Part shown: positions 1-13,620 of the stretch, in pieces
Layout of the letters: the number at the start of each line of letters is the position of its first letter
Position numbering within the stretch: the first letter of the stretch is position 1
Assembly (NCBI RefSeq): GCF_003597395.2
Contig: NC_133773.1
Span: 68,445,662 to 68,509,661, forward strand
Origin: Chelonoidis abingdonii
Taxonomy: Eukaryota > Chordata > Testudines > Testudinidae
DNA length: 64,000 nucleotides
Direction: 5' to 3'
Position numbers and translations under genes: made by a program
Notes under the pieces: model-generated
Told to the model about the DNA's origin: nothing
Databases searched by the model: none
The model's input: only the letters and a program-made list of their open reading frames with translations

Positions 1-860
1 TGGAAAGATAATGCAATTTCAGTTTTTTTTAGATAGAATAGGTAAATTTTGCATAAATATGTTTACAAAAACAATTCTTTAATTTTATTTTACTGAGTTT
101 TTCCTCTACTGTTCTTTTTTGCTTTTGTTTCGGGAGAATGGCAGAAAATATGAAAGCAGACATTTTACCTACTGGAAAAAATATGTTTTCAAAAGCCTTA
201 ATTACATGGAGCATACTGATTTTTTTATGTTAGGGGAGCGTTAGTGAACCTTGATTTGCATTAAGAATGTATCAGATGATATTTTCATTAACTTGTGAAA
301 CAGGCAGAAAATATTTTATTATTTTAAATTTTAATATTAACAATCGTAGTTGTTGATGTCTATACAGAGTTTATAAAATCAGCTGTATATCAATCTATTA
401 TTTAACATATTTAATTTCAAACACTGGTGTCATAAGTAGATAGGTAAGGGTTAATTTTCTTTTACCCGTAAAGGTTTACAAAGGGAACCAAACACCTGAC
501 CAGAGGACTAATCAGGAAACCGGATTTTTCAAAAGTAAGGGTGGGAACCTCTGGAGGTTTTTGGCTTTGTTCTGGGTTTTTTTGTTTTCCTCGGCTGTGA
601 GTAAACAAGCTTTTCTTCTAACTCCATCTTCTTTCAAATATTCTACTAAACATCTGTAAGTACAAAAGGAAACAAAGTAATCGGCTGTGATGTGCTTTGA
701 TTTGTATTTACATGGGTGTTGATTTGCTGGACTGGTTTAATTGGGCTATCTTTTAAACCAGACTGTTTATTCCTATTTTCTTATAAGCCATATTCCTGTA
801 TTGAGTTCTTAATACAGTATTATTGTTCTGTATTTTCTTTCTTTTTATATAAAGTTTCTT
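1..860. other. AT-rich DNA, nothing recognised
   Basis: No open frame longer than about 60 codons with family-like features, no terminal repeats and no recognised transposon ends. Poly-A/T runs are scattered through it. Confidence 0.5.
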
Positions 861-867
861 TTTAAAA

Positions 868-1450
868 TTTGTGGGAGTTTCTTTTCCTAGTGAGGCAGAG
901 GGGAGAGGAATTTCTGTACCAGGTATCTGTCTCCCTCACGGGAAGACAGAGAGGGGAGGGAAGCATTGCATTCTGTGTTGACTTCCTATTGTTCCCAGGG
1001 CAGGAACAGGCTACGGAGAAAGAGAGAAAGAATCAACTCTGTTCTCTTGTGTTTGAGGTTTTTTCTAGTTACTGCTACGAGACCAGGGAGGGGTGAATCT
1101 TCTGGTGTGTAGCTGTGACTAGGTTTGAATACATAGCCTCGGGGGGAGGTAAATAGCTCTCTTGGTTTTGCATTCAGGAGTTAAGTATAGCATCGCCCAG
1201 GCTACCCAGGGAAAAGGGGGGGGGGAGCTGGGATGAGATAGGGAGACCCATAGGTCTGGGTCTTGGGGGGGTCCCCCAGGGAAAGGTTGGGGTGACTCGG
1301 GGTGACTAGGACCCCTAAAAATCCTGGTTGGTGGCAGCAATATCAGATCCAAGCTGGGTATAAGCTTGGGGGAGGTTCACAATAAACACTCAGATTTTGA
1401 ACGCTAAGTCCAGATTTGAGACAGACGTTTACTACATGGAGGCAGCGGTT
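868..1450. repeat. Unclassified GC-richer repeat-like segment
   Basis: This stretch is clearly G-rich against its AT-rich surroundings, with runs of G at about 1207-1216 and 1265-1271. It ends in text such as 'acatggaggcagcgg' that resembles a dispersed turtle repeat. Inverted ends and a target duplication were not found, so the class (LTR-like or other) is open. The two short open frames here show no protein signature and are probably chance. Confidence 0.3.
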
Positions 1451-2198
1451 ATGGGAAGTACGAATCCACAACTGGATATTCATTTTTATATTTTAAGAAC
1501 AGGATTGTGATCTACCATTCTGACATTGCACAGGGCAGTATGAGGACACTAATGTCCCTTTTCCTTTCTTCAGACCCAACACTTATCAGTTCTATGCTTG
1601 CACACTTTCGTCATAGCAGCCAGAGTCTAATCAGATTAGACTATTTTCTGCTCAATTAACTTTGTCATAGCTCCAAGGAGGACAAGTTTCATATTCATGC
1701 TAGGCTGGATTTTTCCAGCCTTACTCAAGGTGAGTAGCATCTTACTCTGAAAGCAGTTCCATAGTATTCAGTGGGACTATTTGATGAGTAAAGTACTATT
1801 TTGCACAAGGGTTTCAAAATCTGGTCTGTAATGTCATGTTTGAATGCTGTGCTATCTATAGTTAAGTACAACAGAAGTTTGTATCTGCAGTGCATAGCTT
1901 TCTGCATTTATTATTAAATACGGCACCCCAAAAAGTTCTAGCTGAGTCCTGAAACATAAATGACCTCAGCCACAAATACTTCACAGTGAATAGAATCAAA
2001 AGAAAATGCTGATAATCTCTCTGTGGGTAGATAAGTATTTAATGGGCTGCTCATGTAAGTAAAGATATGCATGTAGGTATATATGTGCAGAGTCAGAAGT
2101 CAGGACTGAGGATAGCAAGAGAAACAATGCGTATAAGAAAGGGATAGGTATAGACAGCAGGAAGGCGTGTTTGTTGCTAGTGCCATGATATTTTAAAT
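1451..2198. other. No recognised feature
   Basis: AT-rich unique-looking sequence. Short frames on the minus strand have no domain signature. Confidence 0.45.
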
Positions 2199-3046
2199 GG
2201 GCTGTCAAATGATTTAAAAAAACCAATCATAATTAATTGTGAGATTTAAAAAATAGTCACAATTAATCACAGTTTTAATCACACTGTTAAACAATAATAG
2301 AATACCAATTGAAATATTTTATAAATGTTTTTGGATGTTTTTCTACATTTTAAAATATATTGATTTCAATTACAACACAGAATACAAAGTGTACAGTGCT
2401 TACTTTATATTATTTTTAATTACAAATATTTGCATTGTAAAAAAGATAAAGAAAAGAAATATTTTTCAGTTTACCACATACAATTAATGTAGTGCAATCT
2501 CTTTATCATGCAAGTGCAACTTACAAATGTTGAATTTTTTTTTTACATAACTGCACTCAAAAACAAAACAATGTAAAACTTTAGAGCCTACAAGTCGAAG
2601 CATGGAGAAGCACACAAATTCTTAGCATATCTGGCACATAAACATCTTGCAACAGTGGTTACAACAGTGCCATGCTAACTCCTATTCTCACGTTCAAGTG
2701 AAATTGTAAATAAGAAGTGACAGTACTATCTCCCATAAATATAAACAGACTGTCTTAGCGATTGGCTGACCAAGAAGTAGAACTGAGTGGACTTGTATTT
2801 TTTATTACAAATATTTGTAATAAAAATAAAAATATAAAGTAAGCACTGTACACTTTGTATTCTGTGTTGTAATTAGAATCAATATAGTTGAAAATGTAGA
2901 AAAACATCCAAAAATATTTATAATAAATTAAAATTGGTATTCTATTATTGTTTAACAGTGCAATTATAATTGATTAATCTTGACTTTTTAAAATCTGATT
3001 TGTTTTGCATTAATCATATGCATTAATTGCGTTTAATTGACAGCCC
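2199..3046. mobile_element. Non-autonomous hAT-type element with long inverted arms
   Basis: The segment starts gggctgtcaa and ends ttgacagccc, a perfect 10-bp terminal inverted repeat. Inside, about 2275-2440 is closely complementary to about 2810-2970, for example 'acagaatacaaagtgtacag' against 'ctgtacactttgtattctgt'. The unpaired middle (about 2600-2790) translates on the plus strand to a decayed stretch including LAHKHLATVV and EIVNKK. This resembles the C-terminal dimerisation region of hAT transposases but carries stops. I infer an internally deleted derivative of an autonomous hAT-like transposon. No clean 8-bp target duplication is visible (ttttaaat / aagtatga), so family placement is tentative. 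Confidence 0.65.
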
Positions 3047-4860
3047 AAGTATGAACCATTTCCCTCTCTCTTCCAATGTATTTGAGTGCCTCATCTTACC
3101 CATTCTCTCCCTTGCCAGATAAAGTAAGCACAATCACAATTACACTGTGTGGGGGACACGTAAGAAAAATCTGCTAATCAGAAGTTGCCTAGTCTGGTCA
3201 ACGTGTTCTAAAGTGGAGCTAACTTCTGGGCATGGCACCTTCATGACTCTTCCTGTCCATGAAACCCCTGCCAGCTCTTGCCACCTCCCTCCAGCCCAGA
3301 GGAGAGTGAGTGGAATCTGCTTTGGTGGAGCAAGAGTGAGAACAGGAATCCTTATGGCTGGTCCTGCTCATGGTGCTCTCACTTCTTTCTATCTCCCTTC
3401 TCGGATGGCAGGGAAGACAGCTGTCTTCTAGGTCACTAGCATAGATCATCATGTCCATCAAGAACATTTTCAAATTGTTACATATATTCAGTTAAACATT
3501 GCCATTAATTACAATACTAGTTTTCACGGTCTTAATATTTGATGCACGTTCTTACTGGTACTGTGATCCAATACCATCTGTTAAGATAGGACTAGAAATG
3601 ATTTCAGGCCTGTTTTCTACCATGTGCAATTCCTTCTGTTGAAGCTCCAGGAAGCTGTTTTTGACACTTACTTTATCAGTTCCTGCCAAAAGCTGATGAG
3701 GGAGTTCTGCCTGCTTGAGTCCATAATACTTTTAAAGTTAAAAGTGACACCATAAAAATTGCAATGTATTGCTGTTATGATGCTGGGTTAATTTTCTTCT
3801 ATACACTTTAGGAACCAGTTAAAAATCTCATCTTAAACCTCAAGACGGCAAATTTCCTTGGGATTAATATGCTATATTATGTGTGTGAAGAGAAAAAGTA
3901 GAAAAAAGCAATAATGAAAATGAAAGACACATTCTGTATTGTTATTGAAAACTTTAATTTCATCATTGTTTTGTACTCCAATTAATATTTCTCTTGCAGT
4001 CATATTTGTATCAGTCATCCATAGTCTTTATGTTTTGCCAGGATATTAATAAGTCAATTTTTACTTGTATAAATTGTTTTTGGTTCCAACATTTCATCTT
4101 TCCTGCTATATCAATATTATGGCTTGCAAAGTTAAAATGTCTTGTTCTGAAACAAGTTTAAAAGTTACTGTACAGCATTTTGTCATCTGTTCTAAAACGT
4201 CAAGTTTGTTTGTTGTTTCTATATATGAAATCCTTTTCTGATAACTAGATAAAAGAAAACATAAACAGAGAGCTTGACCTTCTAGCTACAGAAAACATTT
4301 TTCAAAACATCTGCTTTCAAATTTGGAAGAAACAAAAAAAGTTCCTCTAGGATTTATTTTTGAAATGTTCATCATTTTCTTTATCCTTCCAAACACAACC
4401 AGTAATTTCTTGATGATTGAGCTCCCTACAGACTATTTCTTTTGTAACAATTTTACATCTATTCACTGGCATACTAATTCCCCAGCTATTCTCAGAGAAC
4501 GTACAGTTCATTTATCATCTCTTCTAGTAGGTTCTGTTAGACTTTCCCCAGTTATGATTTATATCACTATTGATTTGTATCTAGTCTTTTTATTCATGCC
4601 AATATAACTACTATTTTATCAGTTGTCAAGCTTGTAAACTGCATCTACACAATTGGTTTAATTCCTTACTTAATTCTATATGTATTTTGGCCAGAAATTT
4701 CAAGAGTCTTCACATGTGAAATTGATATTTTGGGTAACTAGAAGTTTTTTTTTCTGGCCACTCGTAGTGTCTTCGAGTGCATAACAGGGAGGAAAGGGCC
4801 AGAACAAGAGCATGTTTAAGGGCCTTGCTGCTGACCTGGCACTTTCAAACATCCTAACGA
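3047..4860. other. No recognised feature
   Basis: Mostly AT-rich. Frames at 3147-3431 (+), 3219-3473 (-) and 4323-4607 (+) were inspected and show no domain, no repeat-family motif and no credible splice context. Treated as chance frames. Confidence 0.45.
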
Positions 4861-4864
4861 AGGT

Positions 4865-5245
4865 ACCATGTCCTTAGTAGGTGCTGCTGCTTAAGAGCTT
4901 TTTTCACTGCAGTGTTGCCCCTAACCTGAGTCCTGTCCAGACACAAGAGTCTCTAGCTCATATTAACTGATGCTTTAAACTTGCACTAGCTAGCCTGTTG
5001 GGGGCATGGGTTGATATGCAATGCTGCTGATTCTTGAGCTAATAATAAGGTGGGGCTGCAGCTGCTGTGTGTTGCTAACCCCAACAATCTGTGCAGCTCA
5101 AGTGTTAGTTTGCAATGTGACTGCTCTCACTGGGGCAAGGCTAACTCGAGATGATAACTCAAATGTAGATAACTTGAGCTAACTGCACCGAAGAAATACC
5201 CTTAGTTGTGCCTCAGGCATGTCTAACTCAATAGGCAGAAATTAT
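4865..5245. repeat. Possible MITE-like dispersed repeat
   Basis: Composition changes to a moderately GC-rich block with repeated 'aactc/gagct/taactg' words, typical of turtle DNA-transposon derivatives. The ends are not clear, and I cannot name the family. Confidence 0.25.
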
Positions 5246-5434
5246 TAGATTTACCTCAATGACACTCATTAGCTCAGATACATGCCACCTGCAGACCCCA
5301 TCAAACAATGACAGAAAGACCACTCAACAGACAAGATAGCATAGGAGAGAGAGAGGGAAGAGGCTGTGGTTAATGGGTTTGCCCTGGCCAGGAGAAGGGT
5401 TGTAGGAGATAGGCAGAACAGAGGCTGGCCATGG

Positions 5435-5515
5435 TCTAAAGTCTCTGATAGAGCTAGGAATTGAACACAGATTACAGACTTGACTACCTACTTAACTTTC
5501 TGCCTCCCTATACAA
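5435..5515 (-). repeat. Probable MIR SINE fragment
   Basis: The piece 'gagctaggaattgaacacag' followed by a short pyrimidine-rich run resembles the conserved core of MIR in reverse orientation. Short and diverged; no tRNA-related head is visible. Confidence 0.35.
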
Positions 5516-6185
5516 GTGTGATAGGGTCTTGCCAGCCCATTCCCCTCATCTTGTACTTGTACATCATTTATATATTTTAAACGCTTTTTTTAATATTAAG
5601 ATTCTGGAACATAAAAAACAACAAAATAGGAAATCCAAGGTTAAATCTGACATTCTCTAGCTCTAATTTTTAAAGGGAGAGAGGCTGTGTTTCACCCTGT
5701 TCTCTACCCTGGGTTTGCATATACATATTCCAGTATGCATGTTTCTGTACACTCCCTTGCATTCCCTTACACTTTCAGATGACAAATTTTTTGCCTGCAC
5801 AAATCTCATTGTGTGTACATACAGAGGACTGTGCACAGAAAGTGCACATGTAGGTATGAGAGTCTTCAAAGTCATGAAACCACAAATGTCAGTCCTGTCC
5901 CACTGAAAATGAGACCCAGAATGTCAAATTTAACCTTGGATTTTCTCTTTCAAAATTGTGCATGGACAAATGGAGGCTGCCATTTGAAAAATCTAACCCT
6001 CCCTCTTTAGCTGATATGAAAAAGTCAGTATTGTTAAGAGCAGAATGGCAAACTTACACTGAAAAGAATTGCCACGACAAATAAAAGAGACAAACCAAGC
6101 TGAGATTGACTCTGGAAACAAAACAGATTTCGTTGATATGGATAGGAGTTCACTTGTGTAGATATACAATTCTTTTATCCAAGGA
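5516..6185. other. No recognised feature
   Basis: Overlapping short frames on both strands at 5663-6010 have no family signature. Confidence 0.4.
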
Positions 6186-6187
6186 GA

Positions 6188-6340
6188 TAATTGAGTATTA
6201 TCCCCATACAAATTAGGAAACTTTGGCATAGAAAAGTTTAATGACTCACACTAGATCACACAAGATATCCCTGGAAGAATGGTAGTAGAAATCAAGTTTC
6301 CTAACTCTCTGGCCAGTACCTTAACCACAAAAGCATTATC
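6188..6340 (-). repeat. MIR SINE remnant
   Basis: Reads 'attatccccatacaaattag' at its start, then 'gatcacacaagatatccctg', then 'agtaccttaaccacaaaagc'. This is the order expected for a MIR core region in reverse orientation (TTATCC block, gtcacaca block, accttaacca block). It is diverged with no intact pol III promoter. Being an ancient amniote SINE family, it marks old sequence. Confidence 0.7.
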
Positions 6341-9300
6341 TCCCTCATTCCTTGCTAATTACGATAGATGCAATTTTGGAATCCTCAGCACAAGACTGTA
6401 ACTAAGATTATTTCTGGGTATTCTTCAACATGGCAGTCCTTGAAAAACCTGCCTACCATGTATGCCATGATTACAGTGGAGGTGGACAAGAATGTGAAAC
6501 AGTATGGTATGTTGTTAAAGTGAACTGATTTGTTTTGATCTAGGATTTCAAATACATTTCTCCTGCGATACTCTGCTTATAGTTTTGAAGCAAGCATCAT
6601 TTTTGTATTTCCAAATGGGGACAAGAAACCAAATTCCTTTTCTATTGACAACATTGAATACAACTGACAAAAACCATGCATAAACTGAACAAGAAACTGT
6701 CAGTATAGTTTTGGAGATTAGATTTGTTCATATGGAAGGCCATTTTCTTTGAACACAGTTCACTGTTCTAAACACAGCATTCTTAAATAGCAGAATGCTT
6801 ATAGAAATGAGCTTATTTCTTATTTGTTCACACTTACATCATGCAATACAAAATATCAAATTGTATTCCAGGTCTCAAGGCCTCTCACATCATCTCTGCA
6901 TTAATTATGAATAATTAAAAACTGCTTCAGAGACCTTTGATGAAATTGACAAAATTACCTGTCATTGATAAAAACTGATCCACTGAGAGAGTGGCAAGGA
7001 TCTTTTACTACTAATGAAGGAGGATATTCATAATGTCAAAAAGAGACTGCTTCTGATTTAGCACCATATCACACAGCTTTCTGCACTACAGCTGATTGGA
7101 TTCTCCCCAGTTTATGCTCACTTCTGCTGACATAAATCAGGATGCAGGACCCCATCACTGGAAAGTTGTTCAAAGGACTTTGCATCCACGTAAGACAGCC
7201 ATAATCTACTCTTTGCCAGGGCATGAAGGGATTCAAGCACAGCTCAAAACTGTACTGTGTTAGGCTGGGACAGCTGGACAAGGCAGTTGGGGAGATGCTG
7301 TGATTTAGTGAACCTCTTCAGCAGCCTTTATTGCTGAGATCCTATGGAGCTTTGTCCCAAATTAATACTGCTTCTCCAATCTAACCCCGGAGGTTGGAAA
7401 TACCTTCTGCCTTCTATGAACAAATTTCCACTGGAGAGCATTGTATCTTGCTGGCACAGGGAGTTGCAGTTTGCATCTTACTGCACTCACTAGGATAGAT
7501 CTGGCTCAGTAACATAGGGTGTGCTAGAATCAGAGGTGCTCCATACTAATGTCTCAATACTATGTTGATCCAGTTAATAACTGGATGTTTATTGTATGAG
7601 AATATTGGTTTAATTTAATAGGGAGATGTAAGAAAAAACAACAGTAATAAAACATAATGATTTGAGAAAAAACACTTCTCCACAAAAACTTGAGGGCTGT
7701 TAAGGGACAATGCCTAGACTGTTAGTGTGACTGCTGCCCTCTTGGCCAACACATCAGGAATCGAATGGGGATCTCTAGAGCTATAAATGTTAATTGCCAC
7801 AGTTTGGACTAGAGAGTCAGAGCTCTGTAGCTGGGGAGCTGTAAGAATTTTACCTCCTCCTCAGCCCACTTGCTAAACTAATTTTGTCCAGAAGGGCCAC
7901 TGCCTGGGAACACAGAATATAAGGACTACAGCAGTTTAAAAAGGGTCTTTCTCTTTCTCAAAAGAAGGGAAGAGTTGTTCATGGAAACGAGACTAAGGTG
8001 CATGCACCCATTATGGTATCTAAAGAAGCAAGGCCTGCCTAAGTTATCATTAGAGCATGATAAGCCGTTAGAGAAGATAGTCATGCATATAAACTGTTGT
8101 TTTAAGATCTTTTCTCTCTAAAATGCTTTGTTCCTACTGTTAAAATAAACATACTTTGTTTTAAGAAGTCTATTTAACTACTGTATACTCCCATAGGGAA
8201 GAACGGTTGATATCAAATCCAGTTGGACCATCTGAGTAAGCACAGTTGATACACAGGGTACTTTAGTCCAGTGGCCCACTCAGAGTGGGATAATTGTGTA
8301 ATTACACCCAACATAAGTAAAAAGCTGAGGCCTGACACCTGAGGGAGTCACACAGAGAGACTAGAGGGGGACACAAGTACAGCTAGCTCTGTAACATATC
8401 AGACACATTATCTCACTCTCACATCGGATTAAATGCTATAGTTAGCACACACTAAATGCACTGGAGTATGGTAGTATGTGAACATGATCATTAGGTGTCA
8501 TGCTGGGACCTGTAACTGATCAGACAATTGACCACACTGCAACATTTTTTTAATTGATTGTCATCTGGGTCCATTATAACTTCATCCTGGTCTCATGAGT
8601 TTTACGTACGTTCACTTGTCCTCTGCAATGTTTCTGAAAACCCAAACAGCCATGATCACAAAAAAACACCCTGTCTTTTCCAATCTATGCCTGACAAGAA
8701 GATTGTGCCCTTTCTGTTTTCAGACTTAAGCTCAGAGATCCATGCCCCGTTGACCTTCAGATTTGATTACTGGAGTTTTCTGTACCTAAGAATGCAACTG
8801 CCAAACTTACAGAATCTACAACTGGCTGAGGATACAGCATGCCATTTGCTCTTCAAAACAGGTTAGATTCTAGTTATAACAATAATAAATCCTCTGATCC
8901 CCAGTGGCACCAGAACACTTAATTTCTTTTGTTTTTGGAGGGAGGGGGGAAGTGTCTGAAAAGGAAGACACTTTAAAGAATCAGAAGCTGCAAATAGAAA
9001 ACAAAAATATAGTGGAGGCAATGGATTTTGCCACCACTGCTGACCCCTTTGGTAATCAAGTTGAATTTAATTTCATCAAGGAAAAAGGCATCATTTATTT
9101 TATGGCAAGACAAACATACCCTGAACTTTAAAACTCATTAATGTCACTGGAAAAACTGAACGAAGCCTATAATTTTCTTAATTTGGTTTACTTACTGAAG
9201 TAATTCAATATATTAAAAGGAAACATAATCCAGAGTAGCTCATTCATTTTCAGTCCACTTGGAAATTTTTGTTCATTGGGAGAGTTTCAGCACCTCATTT

Positions 9301-11735
9301 CCATAAACGTTTATGGGGTGGAAACAGGGTATACTCACAATAGTTACTTACACACACATGAAGGCAGCATGCATATCTGCAGTATTTCTGCAGCTCCGGG
9401 GCAGAAGAAGAGCTTTAGCGATGGAAGAATTCTTGAAGAACAAGAACCCTGGGATGCTATCTGCTGCTCCAACTACACAAGCAGAGCCACTGTCTAAAAC
9501 TCCCCTTCCTTGTATCTTCAGCCTGCACTGACCTTGTTTTGTAGGCAAGTAGTACCCTTGATCCAACTTCCCAGTCTTCAGTCTTATCAAACTGTATATA
9601 TAGACCACCGCTAGCCCTTTATAGGTATTAGCTACTTCTTTTCTCTATAGCAAGTAGACCGGGAGTACTGCTTAGAAAAGCTCTTAGCAAGGGCTGGAAG
9701 AATAAAGGCTAAAAGATTGGAAATCTCATTCTCTTACAGAGAATCAATTCTGTCAGTACAGGTTGGAACTGGGGGAACTTCCACAGGGCTATAAGGCATA
9801 AGTGACTGACAAGATGGGGAGAGGCATTGATTGGAGCAGATGGAGAGAAAATGAACCATCAGCAAAAGGGAAATGGGTTGAGAGAGACAAAGAGAAGGGA
9901 CAGCAAAATATGACACGAGGCAGAGATTGGTAGTATTTGGGGGAAGAAATAGTAACTTACTGGATTGTGGTTATTAAGAGGGGATGTGATGAGGGAGAAG
10001 CAGTGACATTGGAGTAGCGGGCAATGTAGGTGATTTAAATGTTAGTTTAATAGGAATGCTGACATATAAAACCGTTCCCTGTGGTCATAGTAAAAGCCAA
10101 ATCCTAACTGATTAATAAAAAAAATATAGCTCAGAAAAGTAGTTTGCCCATTTATTTTTTGTGATTTATTTTTATGGTTGTTCAGTAAAATTATGTCTCT
10201 GAGGGCATGAAGGCTTGATCAGCTACCTGAAAAGTTAGAGGGAACATTGATTCAGATCACTAACAGATGATCAATATGCAGCTCCTTAATTCCATCTAGT
10301 ATCACATGCAAAAAAGAAAGAAAACCCCAGATACTTAGGCCAAAGAATTATATATGGGCCTATCAGAAGAGTCTTTTAAAATAGTTCAGATGAAACTGTA
10401 TTTCTAATACAGTTACATTTAAATTAAATACATTTTCATTATAATGTGGTTCTACCTGAAAAGTGACTCAAATAAAAATTTAGCATCCTGGAAATTCTAC
10501 TTACTCTTGCGAGAGAGAAAAATCAGTCCAATATCCCATATTACTGTAGTAGATTGAGTGTTACTATTACTCAATTATTCTATGCCTTGATACTGTTCCA
10601 ATAAAATCAAGGGAAACAGGACAGGTCCCTACAGATGTTATACAAAATGGAAATATAATCAAGCAATAGAATTGTCTTTACAGTGTATGATAGCCACTGA
10701 AATATAAAACAAAAGAGGTAGTTTAACAAAGGAGAAAAAATGGTTGAGAAAATTTGGAATATGACTACAAAGCAGGTATTTTCTCATGCTGTTACTTCTA
10801 TCTGCAACCATATTATTTGCATACCTATCTTTTTCTTAATTTATGTTCTGCTTAATCTTTGTAGCCTTCATGCACAGAGCATAGAAATCAAATGCCAAAA
10901 AGATTGCTGAAGGATAATCATGGTGACCAATAACAAAAGGCAAATAATTTGTTTGATTTATCTCTTTATTGCCACTTCTGTTTAATCATTGCTGTATTAC
11001 ATTTATTTTTATCATCTGGTATTACATGGTATAATAAATGTACTTTTTGATTTGTACTTTTAATAAATCAGTACAAAGTTGTGTGAGTGTGTTTTATTTC
11101 TTTGATGACGCTGACTAGGATCAAATAATTTGGCAGTATTACCAATGCCTTTTGCTGTTTTGCAAACAGTTGGTTAGCCAATGCAACAATTCCTTACCGA
11201 GGTACTCCTAGCTGATTTTTAATTTTATGCTACTATATCTTTTATTTACATCTCACAGTTAGTAAGAACTGGATTTTTTTTTTCAGACACTCTTTTCTTT
11301 TTTACATTAAAATACACTAACACGGTACTCAGAAATGTGGAAAGAATGAATATAGAGGATAGATTCAGTTTTCCATTCCAGAAATATCAGTAGATTCAAC
11401 AGTGAACATTTGGCATTTCTTTAGACTAATAATCCAGGCCTATACTTTACTGATATCACTGTAGTTCTGCTGCACAAATGGGTCAATTTATGGAAAGGCT
11501 AAGCACAAGGACTTGGCAGCCACCTTCATGCTGGTAAACCAGTATGAAGCTGCTATGTCATACCTAGCCTATAGCTGTGGACTGCCTGATAAGGTGCTTC
11601 AGGTGCCTGCAAATGGCTCCAGGTTGGTGTGGGAGGAGTCAGTATTCCCAAAACACTGATTCAGTCCCTTCCATAAAGTCTGTGTTCTTAGGTTTACTGT
11701 CAGTAATGGGACTTTCCACATATACAGCTATTAAG
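6341..11735. other. Long stretch without recognised genes
   Basis: About 5.4 kb of AT-rich sequence. The frames at 8558-8866, 8904-9131 and 9276-9531 were read for domains and none was found. Around 7090-7160 is a short piece ('gctgacataaatcaggatgc') resembling the dispersed short-palindrome families listed elsewhere. No LTR, TIR or SINE boundary could be set. Confidence 0.4.
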
Positions 11736-11739
11736 TGAA

Positions 11740-11800
11740 ATGCTAGCCCTATTGAAGTGAGTGGGAGTTTTTCCACTGATTTCAATGGAATTGAGATTTC
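11740..11800. repeat. Short palindromic MITE-like repeat
   Basis: 'tattgaagtgagtgggagtt' followed by 'tttcaatggaattgagattt' matches the arrangement seen at 25730-25797 and 39612-39683: a short block centred on 'ttgaagt..caatgg' with partial dyad symmetry. Likely a copy of a widespread sauropsid short palindromic family. Confidence 0.4.
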
Positions 11801-13150
11801 ACTCATTGTTTCTGTCCGGCTGTGCAGAGGTGGTATAGTCCCAATCATTGATCTCAGGGGGTGTTGAAATGGCCTGTAAAAACACCTTAGTGGTCTGTAT
11901 TCAGAGTACTTTGTCTGAAATCATAAGAGTTAGAAACATAATGTATCAATTTAATAATATTTAGCTTATATAGCACTTTTTCATTTCTATATCTCAAACC
12001 AGGTAAGTAAGTTTGTATTTTGCAGAAACTAATCTGGGCCATCAGAGAAATGCAGGTATAGTATCCCAGAAAGTAATAGCTCAATCCAGCCCATGCTTTT
12101 GGATCTTTTAGAAAGTTTGCTGGTTTTATAATGAACAGCTATCTCCAGTCTTACTTTCTTGCAGAGTAAATTTTTGGTCATTATATATTTCCTTTGCTGA
12201 AACACTTTTCTTCAAATGCTTGACAGCTGGTGTAATGATTTTCTACACATGTTCCTCTTCAGATCAGTCATGACTACCCAGCAGATAAGTAAAAGTGATA
12301 TCCACACATGACTCTCTAGCTATCTAAGAAAAGGTAAAATGAAACGTTCATGTCTCTCTCTCTATATAATGATCTCAAGCAGTATGACTCATGTTAATTG
12401 AGGATATATAGCTCTAATAACCATTCAGCATCAAAGAAAATTTCAGGTATCATTCTCTCCCTAAGGCCAAGAGGTATTTCCATACTTTCTCCCTATCCCC
12501 ATTTTGAAAAATCAGAAACTGAAAGACTCTATTTTATGACTGTAATCAGTAGCAAATAACTATGACAGTGACTGAAAGCTTTCCTCATCAAACTGATGTC
12601 TGTTGACTTCTGCAATGTGTATGATATCCATAGTTGCTGTCTCTGTGGACAAGGGCTCTGCACAATATTTTATTGAACTGGGGGTCAAGGTAGTTACTTC
12701 CTAAAGGATGAATTTTCTTGGATTAATAGCCTATTAAACTTTGACAGGAAGCCTTTGTATTGCAAAGGTCGATGCTGTAATTTAGTTACTTGACATCTGT
12801 CATGTTTGATTTCTTGGCTCATTAAATAAGATATGGGCTGTGGAAGGAGTCAATTATGGTTTCCAGTTTCCAATAAATGTTCAGCAGAATTGAAGCACCT
12901 GGAGAGTATGGTCTAACGCTTTATCACAACCTGAGTACATCTTGTCAACATCACTGAGGCTTTTGATAGAACAACCAATCACATATTTGCATGATTCTTT
13001 GATATAGCCCCATACTAATTTTTCAGATTACTCAATTTCAAGGAAAAATATGTATGCCATATGGATATGCAAAATGAGGGGACATTGCTGAGCCTCTCCT
13101 CTTGTTTTGTTCTCCCATTCCATGTCTGATTTTGGTCTCATAACTCATTC
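11801..13150. other. No recognised feature
   Basis: AT-rich, no open frame with a family signature and no repeat boundary that I can place. Confidence 0.4.
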
Positions 13151-13620
13151 AAGGGTCTTGTGACATTGACCTGGATCGACCTAGGTACTTAGATGCCTAA
13201 ACGCCAGATGTCGGAACCACTGCAATCCACAAAACCCTTGCTTAGCTGCCACCTAACCCTGTAGGCACCTGAACTCACTCAATGTATTTCACTGGAAAAG
13301 TTCCCTTGGCACCTATGTTTCTGCCTCTGGGCATGTACACTGTTCTCTGACTAGGCATCCAGGAGCCTAAAGCCCCAGCACGATTCAGGAACGGGGGAAA
13401 TAAGCACTCCTACACCTATCTCAGATGTGGGACCTGATCTGTTAGGTGTGCTCAGAGGCCACTTAACTCCCCCGCAAAACAACCAGAGGAGGATGAGTTC
13501 CCTTATAACCTTTAGCCCAGTGATGAGGGTACTCAGGAGGTGAAAGAACGCCACTTCAATTTCCCCCTCTGTCTGATGAGGAGAGAGGATTTGAATAGCA
13601 ATCTTTCAGATGCGTGCTCT
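13150..13620. repeat. Unclassified repeat-like segment
   Basis: A GC-elevated block rich in 'taggcacct' and 'taggcatcc'-type words (13180-13370) that looks like a diverged dispersed repeat. No TIR, LTR end or reverse transcriptase motif was found. The minus-strand frame 13351-13554 is probably chance. Confidence 0.25.
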
